Origin: Streptomyces alanosinicus
GTDB taxonomy: Bacteria > Actinomycetota > Actinomycetes > Streptomycetales > Streptomycetaceae
Reading direction: 5' to 3'
DNA: 64,000 bases
NCBI RefSeq assembly: GCF_014650595.1
Contig: NZ_BMVG01000008.1
Coordinates: forward strand, 186,001-250,000
Shown here piece by piece: positions 41,347 to 50,062 of the stretch (positions are counted from its first letter, which is position 1; every line of letters begins with the position of its first letter). The position numbers and the translations under genes were made by a program. The notes under the pieces were generated by a model that was not told the DNA's origin, searched no databases, and saw only the letters and a program-made list of their open reading frames with translations.

Positions 41347-42035
41347 CCGTACGCGTGCTCGTCGTGGACGACCAGGAGATCGTACGGACCGCGCTGCGTC
41401 TCGTCATCGACCGCAGGGAGGGCCTGTCGGTCGTCGGGGAGGCGGCCGACGGCGAGCAGGCCGTGGCCCGCGCCGTGGCGCTGCGACCGGACGTGGTGCT
41501 GATGGATGTGCGGATGCCGGGTACGACGGGCGTCGAGGCGACCCGGCGGATCGTCCAGGACTGGCCCGGCCCGGGGCCGGTGCCGCGGGTCCTGGTGCTG
41601 ACCACCTTCGACCTGGACGAGTACGTGCACGCGGCGCTGCGCGCCGGGGCGGTCGGCTTCCTGCTGAAGAACAGTCGGCCCGATCAGCTCGCCGAGGCCC
41701 TGCGCGCGGCGGCGGACGGCGAGTCCGTGCTCGCCCCGAGCGTCACCCGGCGCCTGATCGACACGGTCACCGGGCTGCCACCGGCCCTCCTCGCCCCCGC
41801 GCCGGACCCGGCGTCGGAAGCCGGCATGCTCACCGAGCGCGAGATCCAGGTCCTCGTCCTGGTCGCGCGGGGGCTGTCCAACGCGCGGATCGCGGCGGAC
41901 CTCGGGCTCAGCGAGGCGACCGTGAAGAGCCGGGTCAATCGCATCCTGACCCGGCTGGGCCTGGAGAACCGGGTCCAGGCCGCCCTGTTCGCCCACCGGA
42001 CCGGCCTCGCGGGGCCCGGACCAGGGGTGGGCTGA
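41343..42035 (+). CDS. NarL/LuxR-family response regulator
   Basis: The 230-residue regulator has a receiver (VVDDQEIVR, phospho-acceptor in VVLMDVRMPG, switch VLTTFD, LKNS) and a GerE/LuxR helix-turn-helix (LTEREIQVLVLVARGLSNARIAADLGLSEATVKSRVNRIL). It is translationally coupled to the kinase by ATGA. Target genes unknown. The solitary LuxR-type protein 163 nt downstream may be part of the same circuit. Confidence 0.94.
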   Translation: MTVRVLVVDDQEIVRTALRLVIDRREGLSVVGEAADGEQAVARAVALRPDVVLMDVRMPGTTGVEATRRIVQDWPGPGPVPRVLVLTTFDLDEYVHAALRAGAVGFLLKNSRPDQLAEALRAAADGESVLAPSVTRRLIDTVTGLPPALLAPAPDPASEAGMLTEREIQVLVLVARGLSNARIAADLGLSEATVKSRVNRILTRLGLENRVQAALFAHRTGLAGPGPGVG

Positions 42036-42197
42036 GCCACGCCCTGCTGACACGCGGCCGGCCATGTCACCGCTTTCCCCTTTCCCTGTGACACGCCTGT
42101 GACAGTCGGCGGACGGCGTCATGACGTCCGGCAACCAACCTGGAGGAAATCGGGCAAATCGCCCTAAAGGTCAAACACCTCGCCGGAGGACAGCACC

Positions 42198-42425
42198 ATG
42201 AGCGCCACTCTCACCACGCCGCACCCCAAGGCCCTCAGCACGCTGGCTCCGCGCGAGCGGGAGACGCTCCGGCACATCTCCGCCGGCCGCACATACGTCC
42301 AGACCGCCCGCCACATGGGGCTGTCCACCCATACCGTGGACGCCTATCTGCGCCGCATCCGGGCCAAGCTCAACATCACCAACACGGCCGAGCTGACCCG
42401 CGTGGCCATCTCCCTGGGCCTGTGA
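42198..42425 (+). CDS. Solitary LuxR-type helix-turn-helix protein (75 aa)
   Basis: This is only a LuxR/GerE DNA-binding domain: LAPRERETLRHISAGRTYVQTARHMGLSTHTVDAYLRRIRAKLNI. No receiver or sensor domain precedes it. GGAGG lies 8-9 nt upstream of the ATG. It may bind DNA constitutively, compete with the upstream regulator, or need a partner. Followed by a strong hairpin terminator. Confidence 0.85.
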   Translation: MSATLTTPHPKALSTLAPRERETLRHISAGRTYVQTARHMGLSTHTVDAYLRRIRAKLNITNTAELTRVAISLGL

Positions 42426-42446
42426 GCCAAGGGCCGCGCCGCCGAG

Positions 42447-42474
42447 CACCGGGCCCACGCGTGTGGGCCCGGTG
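42447..42474. terminator. Bidirectional hairpin terminator
   Basis: Perfect 12-bp stem CACCGGGCCCAC (42447-42458) with a 4-nt loop and its complement (42463-42474), between the LuxR-type gene (stop 42425) and the convergent phosphoesterase (stop 42492). Confidence 0.82.
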
Positions 42475-42491
42475 TCCGTCGTGAGCCGGCC

Positions 42492-44297
42492 TCAGCCGAC
42501 GGTCAGGGAGAACGGTCCGGCCAGGACCGAGTAGCCGTCATCGGCGAGGTAGTACACGTCGTACGTGCCCGCGCCGTTCAGTTTGCCGGTGGGGAAGGTG
42601 AGCGCGCCGCTGGCGTTCGGGGCGTAGGACCAGGTCAGCGAGGACTGCTTGCCCGGGGTGACGCCCGCCGGGTAGACGCCGATCCAGTTCTTGGCGCTGA
42701 CCTGGGACGCCGTCGGCACCGAGTAGCGCAGGGTGACGTTGCCGCCGTTCGCGACCGCGTTCAGGTCGCCGGTGAGGGTCGGCTTGGTCGCGGTGGACGG
42801 CGCGAACGCGGCGTTGAGCGGCGTCGCGTAGGTGTCGTTGGCCGTGAGGCCGGGCAGCCCGAGGGCCGCCTCGACGGTGCGGCCGATGCTGTAGTGGTCG
42901 TAGTGGAGCGGGCTGCTGGTGCCGGCCGGGACCGTGCCCTGGGAGCCGACGACGGTGGTGGCGATGTGGTTGTACGCCTCGCTGTTGCTCTCGTCCCAGG
43001 TCAGGATGAGCAGCGAGCGCTGCTGGGTCCAGGCCGGCGAGGACAGGACCGGGGCGAGGGTCTGCTTCAGCCAGCCGTCCTGGGTCTTGAGGCTGGTGGC
43101 GCTGCCGTTGCCGGAGGCCTCCCCGTCGTAGTAGTCGTCGGCGGCGATCCAGGAGAAGTCCGGGGTGGTGGCCGCGGTCTTGAGGTCGGTGGTCAGCTGT
43201 GTGGTGTCGAACAGATGGGCCGCGCAGCGGGAGGCGTTGCCGCTGATGTCGGTGTAGTTGATGAAGGGCGCGTCGTCGGGCTCGTAGTAACTGTCGTGGT
43301 CGTTCTTGGTGTTGCAGGGGGTGCCCATGCCCTGCTCGTAGGCCTTCCAGGTCTTGCCGGCCTCCTCCAGGGTGTCGCCGAGGTTGCGCTCGGGTGAGTT
43401 GATGTTGGGGAAGTACGTGGCGCCCTTGGTGTAGGTGTCACCGCCCGCGACAGCGAGGTAGTTCTCGTCGCTCGGGTGGTAGACACCGTGGAAGTCGGTG
43501 AGGTTGGCGCCCTGGGCCATGAGGCTGTGCATGTACGGCGTGTCCGCCGGGTCGTTCATGACCTGGGAGTAGTCCGTGTTCTCCATCATGACCGTGAACA
43601 CATGGTCGTAGCCCGGGACCTTGGAGACGGGCGGGGCGAGCGGGGCGGGCGCGCCGACCGGGGTGTCCAGGGTGAGGGAGAGGTTGTCGAGGTAGCCGGT
43701 CTCGCTGCTCGTCGACAGGAACTGCACCTCGACCTGGATGGACCGGGTGCCGGCCGGGATCGCGCCGGTGGCGCTGCGCGAGAGGAACGCGGTGGCATGT
43801 CCCCGGTCGCTCGCGGACACGGTGGGCAGTGTGGCGGTGGCGCCGAGGGGTCGTCCGCTGCCGTCGTGGAAGTGCAGGCTGACGGCGACATTGCCGCTGT
43901 AGGTGGTCCAGCCGCCGAGCCAGCCGGAGAGGTTATAGTGCACCGCGCCGCCGTCGATGGCCGTGGCCGCGGAGGAGACGTCCACGGTCTGGGTCATCGC
44001 GCCGTCGCCGAAGTTGCCGGGCGCGAAGAAGGCCTTGCCGGGGGTCCTGCCGTCGCCGGGCAGTCCGAAGGAGGCGACGGAGTGGCACATGACGTTCGGA
44101 CCGCCGGCTTCGGTGGTCCAGCCGGGGACCGTGGTGGCGGCGGCCCAGTCGCCGGTGCAGTAACCGCCGCTCTCCGCATCGCCGTTGACGATCAGGTTGC
44201 CACTGGTCCCGGCCGCCTGGGCGGAAGCGGGGGCGGCGACGAGCAGGGCGCCGTGGAGGGCGAGAAGCCCGCCGAGAGATCTCCAGCGCGGTCGCAT
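42492..44297 (-). CDS. Secreted phosphoesterase (acid phosphatase/phospholipase C-like, PF04185)
   Basis: The 601-residue protein has a Sec signal peptide (SLGGLLALHGALLVAAPASAQA, cleavage about residue 28). A beta-sandwich domain follows at about 30-210 (NGDAESGGYCTGDWAAA ... SETGYLDNLSLTLD), then a phosphoesterase domain at about 225-500 (VFTVMMENTDYSQV, GANLTDFHGVYHPSDENYLAV, LLILTWDES) and a C-terminal Ig-like domain. Such enzymes release phosphate from organic esters outside the cell. The 353-bp upstream region has no clear PhoP box by eye. Confidence 0.86.
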   Translation of the reverse strand: MRPRWRSLGGLLALHGALLVAAPASAQAAGTSGNLIVNGDAESGGYCTGDWAAATTVPGWTTEAGGPNVMCHSVASFGLPGDGRTPGKAFFAPGNFGDGAMTQTVDVSSAATAIDGGAVHYNLSGWLGGWTTYSGNVAVSLHFHDGSGRPLGATATLPTVSASDRGHATAFLSRSATGAIPAGTRSIQVEVQFLSTSSETGYLDNLSLTLDTPVGAPAPLAPPVSKVPGYDHVFTVMMENTDYSQVMNDPADTPYMHSLMAQGANLTDFHGVYHPSDENYLAVAGGDTYTKGATYFPNINSPERNLGDTLEEAGKTWKAYEQGMGTPCNTKNDHDSYYEPDDAPFINYTDISGNASRCAAHLFDTTQLTTDLKTAATTPDFSWIAADDYYDGEASGNGSATSLKTQDGWLKQTLAPVLSSPAWTQQRSLLILTWDESNSEAYNHIATTVVGSQGTVPAGTSSPLHYDHYSIGRTVEAALGLPGLTANDTYATPLNAAFAPSTATKPTLTGDLNAVANGGNVTLRYSVPTASQVSAKNWIGVYPAGVTPGKQSSLTWSYAPNASGALTFPTGKLNGAGTYDVYYLADDGYSVLAGPFSLTVG

Positions 44298-44650
44298 ACG
44301 TAGTACCTCGTCCCGTTGATGAGGATGCCGCGAGGAGGGAAGACCTCACGGCCTGACTGTGCGCAACGAACGGGACATGAGTAGTGGCCGGCACTGTCGA
44401 ACGGAAGAACCGCATCCAAACTTGACCAGACAAGTTCAGGGCGTACGAGGTCGAGCACCCATGGCCGCCCGCACCCGCGGGCAGGACCGCGAACACCGGC
44501 CCACTTGTTGAGACTTGAACAGGTCACCCGCCGGCCCGGCCGGGCACCCTTCCTACAAATTCCTTATTTGCCGTTTGGCCCATTTGTCCGTTTATCCTGG
44601 GCGGTCTTGCCCGACCGAAGAGAACGGTCGCGAAACGGGAGGAACGAGAC
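44298..44650. other. 353-bp divergent promoter region
   Basis: The gap between the phosphoesterase (minus) and FUSC (plus) genes contains AT-richer tracts (44551-44600). A weak promoter for the plus-strand gene is TTGCCG (44568-44573) with TATCCT (44593-44598), 19 nt apart. An ACTTG-N6-CAAGT dyad lies at 44420-44435. No gene was found. Confidence 0.4.
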
Positions 44651-45751
44651 ATGCGCAGTGCACGATGGACCGCTCTCCCGGCGCGGATCAGACAGGCCGG
44701 CGGCGCCGAGGCCGCGCGTGCGACGGTGGCGGCGGCGCTGACCTGGCAGACCTGCGCACTGCTGCTGCACGTCACCGAGCCGTACGCGGGCGCCATCGCG
44801 GCCGTCCTGATCGTCGAGACGACGGTGGCGGCCACGGTGTCCGCCGCCACGCGGTACGCCGCCGGCTGCCTGCTGGGCGTGCTCGTGGCCATACCCGGCG
44901 CGCTGTACGCCGAGCCCGGCATGGTGGGACTGGCCGTCGTCGTCTTCGCCGCCGTGCTGCTGGCCCGGCACGGCTTCCTCGGTCACTACGGCCTGCATGT
45001 CCCGACGACCGCCCTGATCACCTTCGCGCTGGTCCGTGGCCGCCACCCCGGTGAGCTGGCCACCCACCTCGCGGAGATCGTGCTGGGCATCGCCTTCGGG
45101 CTGGCGTGCAGCGTGCTGCTCTTTCCCACCGTGCGGACACGGTCCGCCGAGCGGGCACTGGAGGACCTCCGGCTGGTGATCGCCCGGCATCTCGACGGCC
45201 TGGCCGACGCGGTCGTACGGCACCAGCGGCCACGTAACGTCCTCGGCCCGGCCTGGGAGGACGACCTCGGTACCGCGCTGACCCGCGCCCGGGCCGCCAT
45301 GGACGAAGCGCACGAGAGCATGCGCTGGAACCTGCGGCCGACCGCCCGGCGCCGCCGCTCGCACCTGGACCACCGGGTGCTGCGCACCCTGAGCGACGTG
45401 GCGGGACAGGTGAGCACGACGGGCCGGCTCCTCGACACCCACCCCGAGGCGGCCGAGACCTCCCGCCCCGCCACCGCGTTCGCCCAGCCCTACGCCCGGC
45501 TGCTGCGGACGACCGCCCTGTGCGCCTATTCCTGCCGAGGCGGCCGGCCGCACCCGGCCCTGCCCGCCGCACGGCAGGCCCTCGCCCGGCTCGGCGCCCC
45601 CGACCGCGAGCCCCCGGACAAGGCCGCCCCGGACCAGCGTCTGCTGCGCCCCCTGGAATCGGCCCTCACCTGCCTGTCGGCGCCGGCGACCACGCCGACC
45701 GCCCGCCCCCACCGGCTCCTCCACCCGCTACGGCCCTCACCACGACGATGA
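44651..45751 (+). CDS. FUSC-family membrane protein (aromatic acid exporter-like)
   Basis: The 366-residue protein has about six membrane helices in the first half (LTWQTCALLLHV ... AIAAVLIVETTVAATVSAATRYAAGCLLG ... LGIAFGLACSVLLFP), the FUSC/ArAE fold, and a cytoplasmic helical second half. It probably exports small aromatic or amphipathic compounds. The phosphatase gene starts in its stop codon (ATGA overlap), so the two are co-translated. Confidence 0.83.
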   Translation: MRSARWTALPARIRQAGGAEAARATVAAALTWQTCALLLHVTEPYAGAIAAVLIVETTVAATVSAATRYAAGCLLGVLVAIPGALYAEPGMVGLAVVVFAAVLLARHGFLGHYGLHVPTTALITFALVRGRHPGELATHLAEIVLGIAFGLACSVLLFPTVRTRSAERALEDLRLVIARHLDGLADAVVRHQRPRNVLGPAWEDDLGTALTRARAAMDEAHESMRWNLRPTARRRRSHLDHRVLRTLSDVAGQVSTTGRLLDTHPEAAETSRPATAFAQPYARLLRTTALCAYSCRGGRPHPALPAARQALARLGAPDREPPDKAAPDQRLLRPLESALTCLSAPATTPTARPHRLLHPLRPSPRR

Positions 45752-46953
45752 CCTCTCACACCAGCGATCTCCAGGACACCACCACCGTGCACACCGCCGC
45801 ACCCGCGCGCCGGAAGCCGAGCGGATGGTCCGCGGCGCTCCGGGACCGGCGCACCGGCTCCCGCGCACTGCTGGCCTCGGCCCCCGTGCTGCTCATCATG
45901 CTCGTCACCGTCACCGACCTGTTCACCCCGGATTGGCTGCATGTCTCACCGGTCATGGCCGCCGTCCCGGTGCTGGCCGCCGTCCTGCTCACCTGGTGGG
46001 CGACGGCGGTGCTCGCCCTCGCCGCGCTCGTGATCGCGGCGCTGCTGCAGTGGGACGCGGGCAGCTGGGGGCATCCGGACACGAACGTCGCGCTGGTCAG
46101 CCTGTTCGTGGTCGGACTGACCTCGCTGACCGCGTGCTCGCTGCGACAGCGCCGGGAACGGCAGCTGAACCGGATCCGCTCCGTCGCCGAGACCGCCCAG
46201 TGCGCGCTGATGCACCCGCTCCCCCAGCGGATCGGCTCGCTCGCCCTGAGCGGTGTGTATCTGCCGGCCGAGTCGGAGGCACGGATCGGCGGCGACTTCT
46301 ACGAAGCGGTGCGCACGCCGTACGGCATCCGGATCGTGATCGGCGACGTCCGGGGCAAGGGGCTGGAGGCCGTCGGTGCGTCGGCGACCCTGCTCGGCGC
46401 GTTCCGTGACCTCGCGCACCGGGAGCCCTCGCTGACGAAGGTGGCGGAGCAGCTCGACGAGCGGGCCCGCCGGCACATCGCCGCCCTCGACGGCGACCCG
46501 GACGCGCTCGGCCCCGACGGCCGGGGCACGCTCACGCTGTTCACGGAGCGGTTCGCCACGGCGCTGCTGATGGAGTTCCCGCCCGGCGAGCCCGTGGCCC
46601 GCATCGTGCACTGCGGCCATCCCGAGCCGTACGTCGTCCACGCCGGCGAGGTACGGCCGTACGAGCCGGACCAGCCCGGCGCGCCGCTGGGCCTCGGCGA
46701 TCTGCTGGCGGCGCGCCCCGCCGCCCAGACGGTGCCGTTCGTCCCGGGTGACCGGCTCGTGCTGTACACCGACGGCTTCATCGAGGCCCGCGACCGCCGG
46801 GGCCGCTTCCACGACCTGGCCGCGCACGTGCAGGCGCACGCCGGGCGGCCTCTGGACGCGATGGTCGCCGCGCTGCGCCGCGACCTCGTCCGCCATGTGC
46901 GCGGGGACCTCGACGACGACGCGGCCCTGGTCGCCCTGGAACACCTGCCGTGA
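45748..46953 (+). CDS. Membrane-anchored SpoIIE-type PP2C phosphatase
   Basis: The 401-residue protein has about four helices in residues 40-140 and a C-terminal SpoIIE PP2C domain with ARIGGDFYEAV, VIGDVRGKGLEAVG, RIVHCGHPEPYVV and LVLYTDGFIEARDRRG (metal-binding Asp). These dephosphorylate anti-sigma-factor antagonists. The target and the signal are unknown. Its translational coupling to a FUSC transporter may link export to stress signalling. Confidence 0.9.
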   Translation: MTSHTSDLQDTTTVHTAAPARRKPSGWSAALRDRRTGSRALLASAPVLLIMLVTVTDLFTPDWLHVSPVMAAVPVLAAVLLTWWATAVLALAALVIAALLQWDAGSWGHPDTNVALVSLFVVGLTSLTACSLRQRRERQLNRIRSVAETAQCALMHPLPQRIGSLALSGVYLPAESEARIGGDFYEAVRTPYGIRIVIGDVRGKGLEAVGASATLLGAFRDLAHREPSLTKVAEQLDERARRHIAALDGDPDALGPDGRGTLTLFTERFATALLMEFPPGEPVARIVHCGHPEPYVVHAGEVRPYEPDQPGAPLGLGDLLAARPAAQTVPFVPGDRLVLYTDGFIEARDRRGRFHDLAAHVQAHAGRPLDAMVAALRRDLVRHVRGDLDDDAALVALEHLP

Positions 46954-46971
46954 GCGGCCCGCCCGAGGAGA

Positions 46972-46992
46972 CCGGCGCCCGGCGGGCGCCGG
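46972..46992. terminator. Hairpin terminator between convergent genes
   Basis: 9-bp stem CCGGCGCCC (46972-46980) with a 3-nt loop and GGGCGCCGG (46984-46992), between the phosphatase stop (46953) and the antitoxin-like gene stop (46996). Confidence 0.7.
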
Positions 46993-46995
46993 CGC

Positions 46996-47199
46996 TCAGT
47001 GTTTCGCGCCGTTCTCGCCCAGCTTCTCGACGAGGCCCTGTGCCTTGTCGACGGCCGTGTCGATGGTGTCGCTGTGCTTGCCGTCGGTTCGCTCGTCGAT
47101 GAGGTCGCCGGCCTTCTCCAGGCCTTGGGCGATCTTGTCGCCGTGCTCTTCCGCGATGTCCTCGGCCTTGTCCTTCAGATTCTTCAGGGCGTCGAACAT
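46996..47199 (-). CDS. Small antitoxin-like protein (MT0933/Rv0909-like)
   Basis: The 67-residue, highly charged helical protein (MFDALKNLKDKAEDIAEEHGDKI ... VDKAQGLVEKLG) matches the antitoxin-like family PF14013. No toxin gene accompanies it, so a free-standing stress/DNA-associated function is likely. AGAGGAA lies a few nt upstream of the ATG at 47199. It is divergent from the hydrogenase operon across 239 bp. Confidence 0.8.
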   Translation of the reverse strand: MFDALKNLKDKAEDIAEEHGDKIAQGLEKAGDLIDERTDGKHSDTIDTAVDKAQGLVEKLGENGAKH

Positions 47200-47378
47200 G
47201 TCCGGTTCCTCTCCGTCGGCCGGCTGCGGTGACCGCACCACGGTCCCATGCCCCAGGTGGCGGGACATGCGGCCCGGGACGGTGCTCGGAAGCACTGGGG
47301 GGTGGCGCCGGGAGCGCGTGAAACCGGCCCGGTGTCCCCTGCCCGGCCCAATCGGGGTGCGCCGGAGGGGCGAGGTGC

Positions 47379-47395
47379 TGTGACGGGTGTGACGG
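47379..47395 (+). promoter_or_regulatory. Direct repeat TGTGACGG x2 upstream of the hydrogenase operon
   Basis: TGTGACGG occurs at 47379-47386 and 47388-47395, 9 bp apart and 44-60 nt before the first operon gene. A factor-binding site or promoter element is possible; no confident -10/-35 was seen. Confidence 0.25.
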
Positions 47396-47438
47396 TGGTG
47401 GAAGGAGTCTGCCGGGGGACCGGTGACGAGGAGGCGGA

Positions 47439-48938
47439 ATGTCGGATGGAGCCGGCGCGGGCGGCGCGGCGCCGGCCGCCGTGCTGGACGGCGGTGGCGC
47501 GTCGTACGACGGCTTCGAGCGGGTCCGTGCCGTGGCGGACGCGGTGCTCTACGAGGGATATCTGCTCTACCCGTACCGCCGGTCCTCGCCGAAGAACCGG
47601 GTCCGCTGGCAGTTCGGTGTGCTGCTGCCCCGCGACTGGGTGGAGCGGGACGGGCCGCTCACACCGGGGATCTCCGGCTCCGCGGACTCCTGGTACCAGC
47701 GCACCGAGTGCCTGGTGCGGGCGCGCGCGGACGCCGTCGTGCGGGTGCGGGTGCGGTATCTGCAGATGCAGGACAAGCAGGTCGAGGCGGCGGACCCGGA
47801 GGGCCGGCACCGCCCGGTCGAGTCGCTGCGGACGGCCGACGGCGCCGCGCATCTCTCGTTCGAGGAGGCGGTGCCGCGCGAGGCCGAGCTGGTGCTGCCG
47901 CTGGCGGAGCTGGTGCGCGGCGGCCGCGGCGCGCCGGTGGGCGCGGCCGCCGGTGTCGAGTCCGAGCCGCTGCCGAAGGCCGCGGGGCGGATCCTGCGCC
48001 GGCGCCACGAGGTGCGGGCCACGACGACGGTGGGGGCCGAACCGCTGGCTCCGGGCCTGTACCGGCTGCGGGTGCGCACCGAGCACACCGGCGACGCGGC
48101 GGACCCGCGGGCCCCGCGCGACGCGGCGCTGCGGCAGGCGCTGATCGCCACCCACACGCTCGTCGGCGGGGACGGGCTGGAGTTCGTGTCCCTGATCGAT
48201 CCGCCCCAGGAACTCGCGGAGCACGCGCGGGGCTGCCGGAACGCGTTCACGTTTCCCGTGCTCGGCGGTGCGCGGCAGGACAGCGCCCCGCCTGCCGTCA
48301 TGCTGTCCGCGCCGATCATCCTGCCCGACCAGCCGCAGGTGGCGCCGGAGAGTCCCGGCGATCTGCACGACGCGGCGGAGATCGACGAGATCCTCACGCT
48401 GCGCACGATGCTGCTGACCGACGAGGAGAAGGCGGAGGCGCGGGCCACCGATCCGCGGGCGGCGCAGATCGTCGACCGGGTCGACACGATGCCCCGGGAG
48501 GTCTTCGAGCGGCTGCACGGTGTGATCCGTTCCCTGACCCCGGTGCCCGCGCCGGGGGCCCCGGACGCGCAGCGGCCCGCCTGGTGGCAGGAGGGCGGCG
48601 ACGAGGGGCTGTCCCCGAGCACCGACACGGTGCTCGTGGCGGGGGTGCCGGTCGGGGCCGGCAGCCCGGTGCGGCTGCGCCCGCGGCTGCGCGGCGCCGA
48701 TGCCCAGGACATGTTCCTCGACGGGCGCGGCGCGCAGGTCGCGGCGGTCTTCCACGACGTCGACGGCAGCGTGCGGCTCGCCGTCACGGTCGACGACGAT
48801 CCCGCCGCCGAACTGCACGGCTGGTACGGCCGTTTCCACTACTTCCGGCCCGACGAGGTCGAACCCCTCGCGCCCCAGGCCCCGCCGGCTGCCGCCGGCC
48901 AGGCCCACGACCGACTGCGACGGAGGCCGCAGACATGA
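47439..48938 (+). CDS. Conserved protein of unknown function, first gene of hydrogenase operon
   Basis: The 499-residue soluble protein has no signal peptide, membrane helix or cofactor motif. It is a string of beta-rich segments (YEGYLLYPYRRSSPKNRVRWQFGVLLPRDW ... LYRLRVRTEHTG ... DEILTLRTMLLTDEEKAEARATD). Its stop overlaps the start of the small hydrogenase subunit (ATGA), so expression is coupled. Homologues occur in actinobacterial high-affinity hydrogenase operons. It probably has a role in assembly, stability or membrane association. No catalytic residues could be assigned. Confidence 0.75.
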   Translation: MSDGAGAGGAAPAAVLDGGGASYDGFERVRAVADAVLYEGYLLYPYRRSSPKNRVRWQFGVLLPRDWVERDGPLTPGISGSADSWYQRTECLVRARADAVVRVRVRYLQMQDKQVEAADPEGRHRPVESLRTADGAAHLSFEEAVPREAELVLPLAELVRGGRGAPVGAAAGVESEPLPKAAGRILRRRHEVRATTTVGAEPLAPGLYRLRVRTEHTGDAADPRAPRDAALRQALIATHTLVGGDGLEFVSLIDPPQELAEHARGCRNAFTFPVLGGARQDSAPPAVMLSAPIILPDQPQVAPESPGDLHDAAEIDEILTLRTMLLTDEEKAEARATDPRAAQIVDRVDTMPREVFERLHGVIRSLTPVPAPGAPDAQRPAWWQEGGDEGLSPSTDTVLVAGVPVGAGSPVRLRPRLRGADAQDMFLDGRGAQVAAVFHDVDGSVRLAVTVDDDPAAELHGWYGRFHYFRPDEVEPLAPQAPPAAAGQAHDRLRRRPQT

Positions 48939-50002
48939 CCACACAGAGCGGTACCACCGAAGCCAAGGCGTCGAGCGGCTTCGACGAGATCACCATCCTC
49001 TGGATCTCGGAGGGCATGAGCTGCGACGGCGACACCGTGTCACTGACCGCCGCCGGGCAGCCGTCCATCGAGGACGTGGTCCTCGGTCTCATCCCGGGCC
49101 TGCCGAAGGTGAACCTCGTCAACAAGGTGCTGTCGCCCAGCCTGGGCGGCGAGGACTTCCTGGCGCCGTACCGGGCGGCGGCCCGCGGCGAGCTGGAGCC
49201 GTTCATCCTGGTGATCGAGGGTTCGGTCCCGAACCAGAACATCATCGAGGGCGACGGCTACTGGACGTCGTTCGGCAACGACCCCGAGACCGGCCGGCCG
49301 CAGACCCTGAACCACTGGATCGACCAGCTCGCGCCCAAGGCGTGGGCGGTGGTGGCGGCCGGGACCTGTGCGACGTTCGGCGGTATCCACGCCATGGCCG
49401 GCAACCCGACCGGGTGCATGGGTCTCGCGGACTATCTGGGCTGGGAGTTCAGGGCGCGCTCGGGACTGCCGGTGGTCAATGTGCCCGGCTGTCCGATCCA
49501 GCCGGAGAACTTCATGGAAACCCTGGTCTGGGTGCTGCAGCACGCGGCCGGTTCCGCTCCGCCGCCTCCGCTGGACCACATGCTGCGCCCGCAGTGGCTG
49601 TTCGGGAAGACCGTCCACGAAGGCTGCGACCGGGCCGCGTACTACGAGCAGGGCGACTTCTCCAAGGACTACAACTCCCCCAAGTGCCAGGTGAAGGTGG
49701 GCTGTTGGGGTCCCGTCGTCAACTGCAACGTGCCCAAGCGCGGCTGGATGGCCGGCATCGGCGGCTGCCCGAACGTCGGCGGCATCTGTATCGGCTGCAC
49801 GATGCCCAGCTTCCCCGACGCCTTCATGCCGTTCATGGACGAGCCCCCGGGCGGCACGCTGTCGTCGATGGTGATCCGGCCCTACGGCGCGGTCATCCGC
49901 CGGCTGCGCGGTCTGACCAACGACATGGTGAACCACGAGCCCAGGTGGCGCCACAACAAGCGCAGACTCACCAGCGGTTACGACCCGCACTGGCGCGCCT
50001 GA
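48935..50002 (+). CDS. hhyS: [NiFe]-hydrogenase small subunit (group 1h, high-affinity)
   Basis: The 355-residue electron-transfer subunit binds three Fe-S clusters. It lacks a Tat signal, so the enzyme is assembled without export. The proximal cluster region reads EGMSCDGDTV (Cys30, Asp31/Asp33); in the related Ralstonia actinobacterial-type hydrogenase, three Cys and one Asp bind this cluster, linked to oxygen insensitivity. Other cluster Cys are in AGTCATFGG, VPGCPIQPEN, VHEGCDRAA, VGCWGP, NCNVPK and GGCPN...CIGCTMP. It pairs with the large subunit 60 nt downstream and oxidises trace H2. Confidence 0.95.
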   Translation: MTTQSGTTEAKASSGFDEITILWISEGMSCDGDTVSLTAAGQPSIEDVVLGLIPGLPKVNLVNKVLSPSLGGEDFLAPYRAAARGELEPFILVIEGSVPNQNIIEGDGYWTSFGNDPETGRPQTLNHWIDQLAPKAWAVVAAGTCATFGGIHAMAGNPTGCMGLADYLGWEFRARSGLPVVNVPGCPIQPENFMETLVWVLQHAAGSAPPPPLDHMLRPQWLFGKTVHEGCDRAAYYEQGDFSKDYNSPKCQVKVGCWGPVVNCNVPKRGWMAGIGGCPNVGGICIGCTMPSFPDAFMPFMDEPPGGTLSSMVIRPYGAVIRRLRGLTNDMVNHEPRWRHNKRRLTSGYDPHWRA

Positions 50003-50062
50003 CGTCATGTCACCGCCCGTCCCCGATCCGCCCGACCCGAACAGCGAGGGGCAGTACCGCAG

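Noticed and set aside
44420..44435. ACTTG-N6-CAAGT dyad upstream of the phosphoesterase as a PhoP or repressor site
   Set aside because: Arms are only 5 bp and no PhoP-type GTTCACC direct repeats were seen; not strong enough to annotate.
46996..47199. Toxin-antitoxin module
   Set aside because: The antitoxin-like small gene has no toxin gene next to it on either side; treated as a stand-alone protein.
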